A program made the translations under genes and the position numbers. The notes under the pieces are model-generated. The model made no database searches. It saw nothing but the letters and a program-made list of their open reading frames with translations, and was not told where the DNA came from. A DNA stretch of 64,000 nucleotides, taken from Pseudomonas sp. HMWF032 (GTDB lineage: Bacteria > Pseudomonadota > Gammaproteobacteria > Pseudomonadales > Pseudomonadaceae). Of this stretch, positions 9,675 to 25,531 are shown in pieces. Location: NCBI RefSeq assembly GCF_003060885.1, contig NZ_QAIG01000005.1, forward strand, positions 368,054-432,053, written 5' to 3'. Position 1 is the first letter of the stretch, and each line of letters opens with the position of its first letter.

Positions 9675-10556
9675 ATGGCCGTGAGCGAGGGGCACGACAT
9701 GCAGTCAGGCGTCTGGGCCTTGCAGCCTCTGGCGGACATGACAGCCACGGAGTTTCGTGACTGGCAGACGCTGCTTGAGGAGCGTACCGGGGTCGTTCTC
9801 AATGAACGGCGACGGGCGTTTTTGCAGACCAATCTGAGTGCGCGTATGCGCGAGCTGGGCGTTATGGACTACGCCACGTATTACCGGCAAGTCACTGATG
9901 GTCCTCGCGGTGCGGTGGAATGGTCGACCCTGCTGGATCGGCTGACTGTGCAGGAAACCCGTTTCTTTCGTCATCGTCCTTCCTTTGAAGTGCTCGAAAG
10001 CTATTTGCGTGAGCGTTTGCAGCAGGGCGTGACGCAGCCATGGGAGCTTTGGAGTGTTGGCTGTGCCAGCGGCGAAGAGCCTTATTCGCTGGCCATCAGC
10101 GCGGCTGAAGTGTTGCGTGAAAGTGAACACCCGGATCATTTCGGGGTAACAGGCACTGACATCAGCCTGAATGCCCTGAGCAAGGCGCGCGATGGTCAAT
10201 ATGGTGCGCGCCGTCTGGAGCAGTTGGATGCCGATCTGTGCCAGCGCTATTTTCTGGCCCAGGACGATGGACGTTTCAAAGTGGTGCCGAATCTGGCCGC
10301 GCGCGTGTGTTGCGCCCGGCTCAATGTGCTGGAACTGGCCAAGGCACCGATGTCCGGAATGGACGTTATTTTCTGTCAGAACTTGTTGATCTATTTTCGT
10401 CGCTGGCGCCGCCGCGAGATCCTCAACCGCCTGGCCGAGCGCCTGGTGCCTGGGGGGTTGCTGGTGGTGGGAGTGGGCGAAGTAGCAGGTTGGCAGCATC
10501 CGGAGTTGCTCCCGGTAGCCGACGAGCGAGTGCTGGCGTTTACCCGCAAGGGCTAA
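9675..10556 (+). CDS. pilK: CheR-like methyltransferase PilK
   Basis: A 293-residue SAM-dependent protein-glutamate methyltransferase. It has an N-terminal all-alpha CheR region, the SAM-binding W-S-V-G-C-A-S-G-E-E-P-Y-S and the catalytic-region motif I-F-C-Q-N-L-L-I-Y-F. It is presumed to methylate PilJ. An imperfect 9-bp hairpin precedes the ribosome binding site, close to the start codon, and could modulate translation. It is placed as in P. aeruginosa, between pilJ and chpA. Confidence 0.93.
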   Translation: MAVSEGHDMQSGVWALQPLADMTATEFRDWQTLLEERTGVVLNERRRAFLQTNLSARMRELGVMDYATYYRQVTDGPRGAVEWSTLLDRLTVQETRFFRHRPSFEVLESYLRERLQQGVTQPWELWSVGCASGEEPYSLAISAAEVLRESEHPDHFGVTGTDISLNALSKARDGQYGARRLEQLDADLCQRYFLAQDDGRFKVVPNLAARVCCARLNVLELAKAPMSGMDVIFCQNLLIYFRRWRRREILNRLAERLVPGGLLVVGVGEVAGWQHPELLPVADERVLAFTRKG

Positions 10557-10574
10557 GGCAGAAGAGCCAAGTTT

Positions 10575-17955
<7,381 letters not shown>

Positions 17956-17963
<8 letters not shown>

Positions 17964-18975
17964 GAAAACTGCAGCCCGCATTGCGGTGATCGCTGACACC
18001 TCCCTGCAGCGCCATGTGTTGCAGCAGGCCTTGACTGGCAGCGGCTATCAGGTGGTGATGAACAGTGATCCGGCGCGCCTCGACCAGGACACCCTGAGCG
18101 CCTGCGAAACCGATCTGTGGCTGGTGGACCTGGCGCAGTCGGAAGACTCGCCGCTGGTCGACAGCCTGCTGGAGAGTGCCTCGGCCCCAGTGCTGTTTGG
18201 CGAAGGCCACGCCCCGGAGCGCCATTCGGAAAACTATCCGCGCTGGGAGCGCCGCCTGTTCGGTAAGTTGAAAAAGCTGGTCGGCGATCCATCGCAGGCT
18301 GTTGGTCCGAGCCTGGAAGCCTTGTTGGCAGAAGCGCAACGACCTTCGCGTCTGGACCTGCCGGCTGCGCTGGCGGACACCCCGCTGGTTGCCGGTGAGC
18401 CGGCGCGCCAGGTGTGGTTGCTGGCGGCCTCTCTGGGCGGCCCAGCTGCCGTAAAAGCCTTTCTCGATGCCTTGCCGGGCGGTCTGCCGGTGGGCTTTGT
18501 CTATGCCCAGCATATTGATGCGAGTTTCGAGAGTGCACTGCCGCAAGCGGTGGGCCGCCACAGCCAGTGGCATGTGAATCCGGCGCGGCATGGCGACGCG
18601 GTGCGTTGCGGTGAAGTGGTGGTTGTGCCTATCAGCCATGAGCTTGGCTTCAGCGATGACGGCCAGATGCAGATCTCCGAGCGCGGCTGGCCAGAACCCT
18701 ACAGTCCATCGATCGACCAGATGATGCTCAACCTGGCTCAGCATTTTGCTGCCATGAGTGGGGTAATTGCCTTCAGCGGCATGGGCAGTGATGGCAGTGC
18801 CGCTGCCGCCTATGTACGCCGTCAGGGCGGTTTGATCTGGACTCAACGTGCCGACAGTTGCGTCTGTCCAAGTATGCCGGACAGCCTGCGTGAAGGTGGT
18901 TACAGCAGCCATAGCGGTGACCCGCGTGAGCTGGCCGAGGCGTTGGTCAATCACCTGGCCGAGCAGTGCCGATAA
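17956..18975 (+). CDS. chpB: CheB-like methylesterase ChpB
   Basis: A 339-residue protein with an N-terminal receiver-like region and a C-terminal CheB methylesterase domain. The catalytic triad is visible as Ser159 (A-S-L-G-G), His186 (Q-H-I-D) and Asp279 (G-S-D-G-S). It probably demethylates PilJ, opposing PilK. The receiver region is divergent and lacks the clear acidic pocket of true receivers, so phospho-control is doubtful. It starts inside the chpA end (8-base overlap), implying translational coupling. Confidence 0.9.
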
Positions 18976-19005
18976 TCCGGGCTGAGCCCTGAACAGGAAA
19001 TTTTC

Positions 19006-19476
19006 ATGAGCCAAGCCGTCGCCAACCAGAACAGCGCCAACAGCCTGACCGGCCTGTTAATGCCGCTGACTGACCGTACTCTGCTGCTGCCTAACGTCGC
19101 AGTAGCCGAGCTGATTCCCTATCGCGCGCCACAGGTCAGTGAAGGCCTGCCCAGTTGGTTCCTCGGGCAGATTGCCTGGCGCGATTTACGCCTGCCGCTG
19201 CTGTCGTTCGAAGCGGCATCGGATGGCCAGGTCAGCGTTAGCCCCGGCTCGCGCGTGGCGGTGATCAACGCCCTCGGCGGTCGCCCGGCGGTGAAGTTTA
19301 TTGCTGTGCTGGTGCAAGGTATTCCGCGTTCGATCAAGGTTGGTGACGAGTTGGTACGAGCCGATGTTGCCCTGGCACCGCTGGAGCTGGATGCGGTGCA
19401 GTTTGGTGAAACCGTGCTGAAAATTCCGGACCTGATCGGCCTGGAGCAAAAACTGGCAGATGCCGGCTTGATCTGA
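19006..19476 (+). CDS. chpC: CheW-like adaptor ChpC
   Basis: A 156-residue CheW-domain protein, the second adaptor of the Pil-Chp system; in P. aeruginosa it is accessory and may link further receptors to ChpA. It is the last gene of the operon here, followed 11 bases later by a strong terminator. The chpD (AraC regulator) and chpE genes that follow chpC in P. aeruginosa are absent from this position. Confidence 0.9.
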   Translation: MSQAVANQNSANSLTGLLMPLTDRTLLLPNVAVAELIPYRAPQVSEGLPSWFLGQIAWRDLRLPLLSFEAASDGQVSVSPGSRVAVINALGGRPAVKFIAVLVQGIPRSIKVGDELVRADVALAPLELDAVQFGETVLKIPDLIGLEQKLADAGLI

Positions 19477-19487
19477 CCGAAAGGCAA

Positions 19488-19516
19488 ACAAAAAGCCCGC
19501 ATATGCGGGCTTTTTT
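19488..19516 (+). terminator. Intrinsic terminator of the pil-chp operon
   Basis: A perfect stem built on GCCCGC/GCGGGC with an ATAT centre, A-run before and T6 after (T at 19511-19516). It is placed just after the chpC stop. The symmetric A- and T-tracts would also stop transcription arriving from the minus strand. Confidence 0.93.
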
Positions 19517-19526
19517 ATGACTAGAG

Positions 19527-19672
19527 CTAAGAGCCTTTATACGCTCTCGCGAGCGAGAGTCCTGCAAGGCCAAAACGGCGAGGAAGCGGAGTGTACTTTT
19601 GTACATGAGCATTCCGAGCCGGTTTTTAACGCAGCAGGGCCGACGCGCAGCAGATCGTAGGACGGCTCTTAG
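19527..19672. repeat. MITE-like element with 9-bp terminal inverted repeats
   Basis: A 146-bp non-coding segment bounded by CTAAGAGCC (19527-19535) and its exact inverse GGCTCTTAG (19664-19672). It contains an internal 7-bp hairpin CTCTCGC/GCGAGAG (about 19543-19559) and a GTAC-type inverted pair. The right end overlaps the rsmE stop codon. I recall similar intergenic blocks in other Pseudomonas genomes, but this could not be searched. No clear target duplication is visible. Confidence 0.6.
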
Positions 19673-20388
19673 AAATCGCCCCACAGCTGTTGCGCGACGC
19701 TTAACGCCACCACCGGCGCGGTCTCCGTACGCAGCACCCGTGGGCCGAGGCGGGCCGCATGGAAACCCTGGGCTTTCGCCTGATTCACTTCGTTGTCGCT
19801 CAGGCCGCCTTCCGGGCCGATCAGAAAGGCCAGCGATTGAGGCTGCGGGTGAATGGCCCAGGGTTCAGCGACCGGGTGCAGCACCAGCTTGAGATCGGCC
19901 GATACCTGCGTCAGCCAGTCTGCAAGGCTGATGGGCGGATGAATGATCGGCAGCACCGAGCGGCCGCATTGTTCACAGGCGCTGATTGCCACCTGGCGCC
20001 AGTGCGCCATGCGCTTGTCGGCGCGTTCATCCTTGAGGCGCACTTCACAGCGCTCGCTGACAATCAGGCTGATTTCATTGGCACCCAGCTCGGTGGCTTT
20101 CTGAATCGCCCAGTCCATGCGCTCGCCACGTGACAGGCCCTGGCCCAGATGAACATGCAAGGGTGATTCGCTCTGGCCGGCAAAGGCTTCGCGTAACTCG
20201 ACGCGCACGCTTTTCTTGCCCACCTCGATCAGCTCACCCTGGTATTCCTGGCCGCTGCCATCGAACAATTGCACCGCATCGCCTACGGCATGCCGCAGCA
20301 CACGGCCGATATAGTGGGCCTGGGCTTCGGGCAATTCGTGCTGGCCGAGGGAGAGGGGGGCATCGATAAAGAAACGGGATAGGCGCAT
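19669..20388 (-). CDS. rsmE: 16S rRNA (uracil-1498-N3)-methyltransferase
   Basis: A 239-residue SPOUT-fold RNA methyltransferase starting M-R-L-S-R-F-F, with an N-terminal PUA-like part and the C-terminal knot motifs I-G-P-E-G-G-L and L-G-x-R-V-L-R-T-E-T-A. It modifies U1498 of 16S rRNA during ribosome maturation. The longer frame up to 20478 runs into palindromic repeat DNA and is rejected. Its stop codon lies in the right terminal repeat of the adjacent MITE-like element. Confidence 0.95.
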   Translation of the reverse strand: MRLSRFFIDAPLSLGQHELPEAQAHYIGRVLRHAVGDAVQLFDGSGQEYQGELIEVGKKSVRVELREAFAGQSESPLHVHLGQGLSRGERMDWAIQKATELGANEISLIVSERCEVRLKDERADKRMAHWRQVAISACEQCGRSVLPIIHPPISLADWLTQVSADLKLVLHPVAEPWAIHPQPQSLAFLIGPEGGLSDNEVNQAKAQGFHAARLGPRVLRTETAPVVALSVAQQLWGDF

Positions 20389-20425
20389 AAGACGTGAACC
20401 TAGGGTAAAGGCGCGAATTCTAGCT

Positions 20426-20444
20426 GTAGGGTGCGCCGTGCGCA
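20426..20444. repeat. Short GTAGGGTGCGC palindromic repeat
   Basis: A 19-bp unit beginning GTAGGGTGCGC and ending TGCGCA. It has internal dyad symmetry and the same GTAGGGTG prefix as the larger repeat 10 bases away. It lies upstream of rsmE. Confidence 0.4.
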
Positions 20445-20453
20445 TTGAGATCT

Positions 20454-20526
20454 GTAGGGTGGATGATGCTCTTTTCATCTACCAGGCGGCAGCAGTGGTG
20501 GGTGGGTAAAGCGCCATCCACCCTAC
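20454..20526. repeat. GTAGGGTGGA-type palindromic repeat, copy A
   Basis: A 73-bp unit bounded by GTAGGGTGGA (20454-20463) and the exact inverse TCCACCCTAC (20517-20526), with an inner GGATGA...TCATC pair. It lies between the bioA end and the rsmE start. Related copies are at 28868-28898 and 50984-51054. Confidence 0.75.
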
Positions 20527-20534
20527 GGTTGTGT

Positions 20535-21941
20535 TTAGCCCGGATCGCGAAAGCCCGGGTAGTTGGCATTGCCTTGTGCCACGCTGACCGAACTGCGGGT
20601 GGCGATGTCGATGCCTTCGCTGGCCACTTCAGCGAGGAAGTCGATCTGCCCGGGGGTGATCACGTACGGCGGCAGGAAATACACCACGCTGCCCAGTGGT
20701 CGCAGCAAGGCACCACGTTTCAGAGCATGCTGGAACACCTTGAGACCGCGACGTTCCTGCCAGGGGTAGGCGGTTTTGCTGGCCTTGTCCTGCACCATCT
20801 CGATGGCCAGAGCCATACCGGTTTGGCGTACCTCGGCGACATGCGGGTGGTCGGCCAGGTGCGCAGTGGCGCTGGCCATCCGCGTGGCTAACGCCTTGTT
20901 GGCCTCAATCACATTGTCCTGCTCAAAGATATCCAGGGTCGCCAGGGCGGCGGCGCAGGCCAGCGGATTGCCGGTATAGCTGTGCGAATGGAGGAAGGCG
21001 CGCAGGGTCGAGTAGTCGTCGTAGAACGCCTGGTACACCTCGTGGGTGGTCAGGCAGGCGGCCAGTGGCAGATAGCCGCCGGTGAGTGCTTTGGACAGGC
21101 AGAGGAAATCCGGGCGGATGCCGGCCTGTTCACAGGCGAACATCGTCCCGGTGCGGCCGAAGCCGACGGCAATCTCGTCATGAATCAGGTGCACGCCATA
21201 GCGGTCGCAGGCTTCGCGCAGCAGCTTGAGGTAGATCGGGTGGTACATGCGCATGCCGCCGGCGCCCTGGACCAGCGGCTCGACAATTACCGCCGCGACT
21301 TCATGGCCATGCTCGGCCAGGGTCTGTTCCATGGCGGTGAACATGTTGCGTGAGTGTGCTTCCCAGCTCATACCCTCGGGGCGGTGATAGCAATCCGGGC
21401 TGGGCACCTTGATGGTGTCGAGCAACAGTGTCTTGTAGGTGTCGGTAAACAGCGCGACATCGCCTACCGACATCGCCGCGATGGTTTCGCCGTGGTAGCT
21501 GTTGGAGAGGGTGACGAAGCGCTTCTTCGCCGGTTTGCCGACGTTGAGCCAGTAGTGAAAGCTCATTTTCAGTGCGACTTCGATGCAGGATGAGCCGTTG
21601 TCAGCGTAGAACACCCGGTCCAGGCCGGCGGGCGTTATTTTGACCAAACGTTCGGACAGTTCGATCACCGGTTGATGGCTGAAACCGGCGAGGATCACGT
21701 GCTCCAGCTGATCGACCTGATCCTTGATGCGCTGATTGATCCGCGGGTTGGCGTGGCCAAACACATTCACCCACCAGGAGCTTACGGCGTCGAGGTAGCG
21801 CTTGCCGTCGAAGTCCTCAAGCCAGACGCCTTCGCCGCGTTTGATTGGCACCAGCGGCAGTTGTTCGTGGTCCTTCATTTGCGTGCAGGGGTGCCAGAGC
21901 ACCTTCAGGTCACGCTGCATCCACTGGTCATTCAGGCTCAT
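20535..21941 (-). CDS. bioA: Adenosylmethionine-8-amino-7-oxononanoate aminotransferase
   Basis: A 468-residue class III PLP aminotransferase of biotin synthesis, using SAM as amino donor to make 7,8-diaminopelargonate. It shows the N-terminal L-W-H-P-C-T-Q-M motif typical of BioA, D-E-I-A-V-G-F-G-R-T-G and the PLP lysine in L-S-K-A-L-T-G-G. The start at 21941 is chosen because residues upstream in the 493-residue frame are not conserved. No other bio genes are adjacent. The final codons read into a GC-rich palindrome-like sequence. Confidence 0.95.
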   Translation of the reverse strand: MSLNDQWMQRDLKVLWHPCTQMKDHEQLPLVPIKRGEGVWLEDFDGKRYLDAVSSWWVNVFGHANPRINQRIKDQVDQLEHVILAGFSHQPVIELSERLVKITPAGLDRVFYADNGSSCIEVALKMSFHYWLNVGKPAKKRFVTLSNSYHGETIAAMSVGDVALFTDTYKTLLLDTIKVPSPDCYHRPEGMSWEAHSRNMFTAMEQTLAEHGHEVAAVIVEPLVQGAGGMRMYHPIYLKLLREACDRYGVHLIHDEIAVGFGRTGTMFACEQAGIRPDFLCLSKALTGGYLPLAACLTTHEVYQAFYDDYSTLRAFLHSHSYTGNPLACAAALATLDIFEQDNVIEANKALATRMASATAHLADHPHVAEVRQTGMALAIEMVQDKASKTAYPWQERRGLKVFQHALKRGALLRPLGSVVYFLPPYVITPGQIDFLAEVASEGIDIATRSSVSVAQGNANYPGFRDPG

Positions 21942-22245
21942 CGCTCTACGTCTTCCTGGGCTCGCAATCATCTGCGCCAAGCCTATCAGAAGCATTGCCG
22001 TGGATGGACGGCACAATCCTAAACGATGACTCGGGTCGCCCGTTGGTCCGCTCTATTCTGCCTTCTGTAGCCCGTGCGCTGAACTTTGCAGTGTGCCGCT
22101 AGACTAACCGTGCTGAATGGAAGCATTAAGGCTACACATCGTATTTCTCGATATTTCAAAGCGAAAAATTCCGCTTTTAGTCGATAGGTTTGTTGCTAGT
22201 CTTGTCCCACTCGCAGTTCTAGTCCTTCTCTCCGGAAAGTGTGTA
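21942..22245. other. Divergent intergenic region bioA / cytochrome b561
   Basis: 304 bases without a convincing gene. A frame open from 22117 joins the cytochrome b561 frame but has no family resemblance before 22246. The stretch near 22135-22240 is AT-richer than its surroundings and is the likely promoter zone for the rightward gene. No clear operator, terminator or RNA structure was recognised. Confidence 0.6.
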
Positions 22246-22791
22246 ATGCAATGGCGCAATAGTTCTTCTCACTACGGGCTGGTCAGCATCTTTATGCACT
22301 GGCTGGTGGCGGTGGCCGTGTTCGGCTTGTTTGGTCTGGGTTACTGGATGGTCGGCCTGGACTACTACAGCAGCTGGCGTCAGACCGCGCCGGACCTGCA
22401 CAAAAGTATCGGCCTGGTGCTGTTTGCGGTGATGCTCGGGCGGGTGCTGTGGCGCTGGTTTAGTCCGCCGCCGGCGAGTTTGCCGAACCATGGGCGGATG
22501 ACCCGCCTGGCCAGCAAGCTGGGTCACAGCTTTCTCTACCTGGGGTTGTTTGTACTGATGATTTCCGGCTACCTGATTTCTACGGCAGACGGTCGCGGCA
22601 TCCCTGTATTCGGCTTGTTTGAAGTACCTGCCAGCCTGACCAGCATTCCTGATCAGGAAGATGTCGCCGGGTTGGTGCATGAATATCTGGCGTGGGCGCT
22701 GGTGATCTTCGCCGGTGTGCATGGCCTGGCTGCGCTGAAACACCACTTTATTGATCGCGACCGTACGCTTACGCGGATGTTCGGTCGCTAG
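22246..22791 (+). CDS. Cytochrome b561 family membrane protein
   Basis: A 181-residue protein with four membrane helices and the histidines expected to bind b-type haem (in S-I-F-M-H-W-L, D-L-H-K-S, L-G-H-S-F and the V-H-G near the end). Such proteins move electrons between quinones and membrane or periplasmic partners. The ATG at 22246 follows a GGAAAG-type ribosome site and gives the usual N-terminus Q-W-R-N-S-S-x-H-Y-G. It lies 60 bases upstream of a YceI gene, a frequent pairing. Confidence 0.9.
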   Translation: MQWRNSSSHYGLVSIFMHWLVAVAVFGLFGLGYWMVGLDYYSSWRQTAPDLHKSIGLVLFAVMLGRVLWRWFSPPPASLPNHGRMTRLASKLGHSFLYLGLFVLMISGYLISTADGRGIPVFGLFEVPASLTSIPDQEDVAGLVHEYLAWALVIFAGVHGLAALKHHFIDRDRTLTRMFGR

Positions 22792-22851
22792 TTTCTTTTA
22801 CTGTTTCCGGGGCTGGACTGACCCCATCCAACACTCACAAGGAGCATGCCC

Positions 22852-23430
22852 ATGTTAAAGAAAACCCTCGTAGCCCTTGCACTTGGTGGCGCATTGATCG
22901 GCGCTGGTCAGGCGATGGCAGCTGATTACGCCATTGACAAGCAAGGCCAACACGCCTTCGTCAATTTCAAGATCAGCCATCTGGGCTACAGCTGGTTGTA
23001 CGGTACGTTCAAGGACTTCGATGGCAGCTTCAGCTTCGATGCCGCCAAGCCGCAGGACAGTAAGGTCAATGTCACCCTGAACACCACCAGCGTCGACACC
23101 AACCACGCTGAGCGCGACAAGCACATCCGCAGCGGTGATTTCCTCAACGTCAGCAAGCACCCAACGGCGACCTTCGCGTCAACGTCGGTCAAATCCACCG
23201 GTGAAGGCACTGCCGACATTACCGGCGACCTCACTCTCAACGGCGTGACCAAGCCGGTGGTGATTGCCGCCAAGTTCATTGGCGAAGGCAAGGACCCATG
23301 GGGCGGCTACCGTGCTGGCTTCGAGGGTAGCACCAAGTTGAAGCTGAAAGACTTCGACATCCAGAAAGACCTGGGCCCAGCTTCTCAGGACGTTGAGCTG
23401 ATCATCTCGGTGGAAGGCGTACGCAAGTAA
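22852..23430 (+). CDS. YceI family periplasmic protein
   Basis: A 192-residue lipocalin-like YceI-domain protein with a cleavable signal peptide (about residues 1-21, ending A-Q-A-M-A) followed by A-D-Y-A-I-D. YceI proteins bind polyprenyl-type lipids in a beta-barrel. The P. aeruginosa gene at this locus has been described as a secreted protein named PasP, and whether that applies is uncertain. The second of two ATGs is preferred: AAGGAG lies 7 bases before 22852 but only 1 base before 22846. It shares an operon with cytochrome b561. Confidence 0.9.
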   Translation: MLKKTLVALALGGALIGAGQAMAADYAIDKQGQHAFVNFKISHLGYSWLYGTFKDFDGSFSFDAAKPQDSKVNVTLNTTSVDTNHAERDKHIRSGDFLNVSKHPTATFASTSVKSTGEGTADITGDLTLNGVTKPVVIAAKFIGEGKDPWGGYRAGFEGSTKLKLKDFDIQKDLGPASQDVELIISVEGVRK

Positions 23431-23471
23431 GCCTGCCTGGCGGTACATGACTCGCCTGTTTAGACCTGCCA

Positions 23472-23504
23472 ACAAAAACGCCGCCCAATGGGCGGCGTTT
23501 TTGT
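23472..23504. terminator. Bidirectional intrinsic terminator
   Basis: A perfect 15-bp inverted repeat around AAT, with a CGCCGCCC stem flanked by A5 on the left and T5 on the right. It sits between the convergent YceI and helicase genes and can terminate both. Confidence 0.93.
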
Positions 23505-23518
23505 GTGCGGCTAGCTGA

Positions 23519-25378
23519 CTATGACTCTTCGCGGTTACGCGTCAGCAGGGCAGGTTTTTCCCCGCGTGGGCGGGCGCTGGCCAATTCGTCGAGCTGCTCC
23601 GGCGTCGGGAAACGGTCCAGGCGCGAGCCCTTGTGTACGATCAGCGGCTGCTTGTCGCGCGGACTTTTAACCGCAGCTTCCTGGCGTGGCAGCTCATCGC
23701 GGTTCAGCGAGGTGGTGCGGGTGTCGCGCGGCGGACGCGCCCGGCCGGAGCCATTGCGACCTTGACCGCCCTGGCCGCCGGAGCCTGAACCCTGACGACG
23801 GCCTTGACCGCCAGCATTGGCGCCACCGCTATTGCTACGCGGCGGTTTGGCTGGGCGTGCGCCCTGACCGACTCCATTGCTGGCGCTCGGACCGGAAGCA
23901 GGCGCGCCGGTCCGCCGGCCACGGTTCTGTTGCTTGTTCTGGTTCGGGCTTACGTAGTCGGCCCGGTTGCCGAAGTTGTCGATTTCATCGTCGCGGAACT
24001 CGTCCGGCGCGCGGTCCGGAGGCAACGCAGGCACGGCCGGTGCAGCGGCGCGAGCCGAGCCGCGAGGCTGCTGCGAGCGGCCACCCTGCGGCTTGCGGTT
24101 GTTGTCGCGACCGCTGTCCTTGCCCTTATCTTTGCGCCCGCCGCCATGGCGTTCGCCTTCCGGCTTGGCACCGCGCGGTTGGCGCGGCTTCTGCGGCTCG
24201 TGCACTTCCGGACGCTCAGCCTCGACGGTGCTGGCATCGAAGCCCATCAGATCGCCATCCGGGATCTTCTGCTTGGTCATGCGCTCGATGCCTTTGAGCA
24301 GCTTCTCTTCGTCCGGTGCGACCAGCGAGATTGCTTCGCCGCTACGGCCGGCACGTCCGGTACGGCCGATACGGTGCACGTAGTCTTCTTCAACGTTGGG
24401 CAACTCGAAGTTGACCACGTGCGGCAGTTGGTCGATATCCAGGCCGCGCGCGGCAATATCGGTGGCCACCAGAATGCGTACATTGCCCGCTTTGAAGTCA
24501 GCCAGGGCTTTGGTGCGGGCGTTTTGGCTCTTGTTGCCGTGGATGGCTACAGCCGGCAGGCCGTGCTTGTCCAGGTATTCGGCCAAACGGTTGGCGCCGT
24601 GTTTGGTGCGGGTGAAGACCAGTACCTGCTCCCAGGCGCCCTGGGTGATCAGGTGGGCGAGTAGTGCGCGCTTGTGGTTGGCCTGCAGGCGGAATACGCG
24701 TTGTTCGATGCGCTCGACCGTGGTATTGGGCGGCGTCACTTCGATGCGTTCCGGGTTGTGCAGCAGCTTGCCGGCCAGGTCGGTGATGTCCTTGGAGAAG
24801 GTCGCCGAGAACAGCAGGTTCTGGCGTTGTGCGGGCAGTTTGGCCAGGACCTTCTTTACATCATGGATAAAACCCATGTCGAGCATGCGGTCGGCTTCGT
24901 CGAGTACGAGGATTTCCACGTGGGAGAGGTCGATGGCGCGCTGGTTGGCCAGATCGAGCAGTCGGCCAGGACAGGCCACTAGCACGTCGACACCCTTGGC
25001 CAGGGCCTGGACCTGCGGGTTCATGCCAACGCCGCCGAAGATGCAGGCGCTGACGAATTTCAAATCACGGGCATACAGCTTGAAGCTGTCATGCACTTGG
25101 GCGGCCAGTTCGCGGGTCGGTGTGAGCACCAGTACGCGCGGTTGCTTCGGGCCGTGGCGTTGTTCGCGATCCGGGTGACCATTAGGGAACAGTCGCTCAA
25201 GAATCGGCAGGGCAAAACCGCCCGTCTTACCTGTACCCGTCTGGGCCGCCACCATCAGGTCGCGACCTTGCAACGCGGCGGGGATGGCCCGCTGTTGCAC
25301 CGGAGTGGGTTGGGTGTAGCCGGCATCTTCTACTGCACGGACTAAAGCCTCGGAGAGACCGAGGGAGGCAAAGGACAT
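23519..25378 (-). CDS. rhlE: DEAD-box RNA helicase, RhlE type, with long basic tail
   Basis: A 619-residue ATP-dependent RNA helicase. The two RecA-like domains (about 1-375) show the Q motif, [15 protein letters not shown] and H-R-I-G-R-T-G-R. A tail of about 240 residues follows, rich in Arg, Gly, Lys, Gln and Asn and expected to be disordered and RNA-binding. P. aeruginosa has two RhlE helicases, and the one at this locus (RhlE2, from memory) uses such a tail to contact the RNA degradosome. The 153-base leader contains an ATCACGC/GCGTGAT hairpin. Confidence 0.93.
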   Translation of the reverse strand: MSFASLGLSEALVRAVEDAGYTQPTPVQQRAIPAALQGRDLMVAAQTGTGKTGGFALPILERLFPNGHPDREQRHGPKQPRVLVLTPTRELAAQVHDSFKLYARDLKFVSACIFGGVGMNPQVQALAKGVDVLVACPGRLLDLANQRAIDLSHVEILVLDEADRMLDMGFIHDVKKVLAKLPAQRQNLLFSATFSKDITDLAGKLLHNPERIEVTPPNTTVERIEQRVFRLQANHKRALLAHLITQGAWEQVLVFTRTKHGANRLAEYLDKHGLPAVAIHGNKSQNARTKALADFKAGNVRILVATDIAARGLDIDQLPHVVNFELPNVEEDYVHRIGRTGRAGRSGEAISLVAPDEEKLLKGIERMTKQKIPDGDLMGFDASTVEAERPEVHEPQKPRQPRGAKPEGERHGGGRKDKGKDSGRDNNRKPQGGRSQQPRGSARAAAPAVPALPPDRAPDEFRDDEIDNFGNRADYVSPNQNKQQNRGRRTGAPASGPSASNGVGQGARPAKPPRSNSGGANAGGQGRRQGSGSGGQGGQGRNGSGRARPPRDTRTTSLNRDELPRQEAAVKSPRDKQPLIVHKGSRLDRFPTPEQLDELASARPRGEKPALLTRNREES

Positions 25379-25531
25379 GTGTAATCCTGTCTAGTGAGGG
25401 CGCAGCCCTATGGGGTGTATTGCCTGGCTTGAATCACGCTTGGGGGGCGTGATCCCGTCCGGTACTACTGGCCTCTGGGGGCTAGCATCCGGGCGCAAGC
25501 CTGGCGGGAAGGCCCGAGTATAACAGAGCCG

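Noticed and set aside
22117..22245. Upstream extension of the cytochrome b561 frame
   Set aside because: Residues before 22246 have no family match, and a ribosome site precedes the ATG at 22246.
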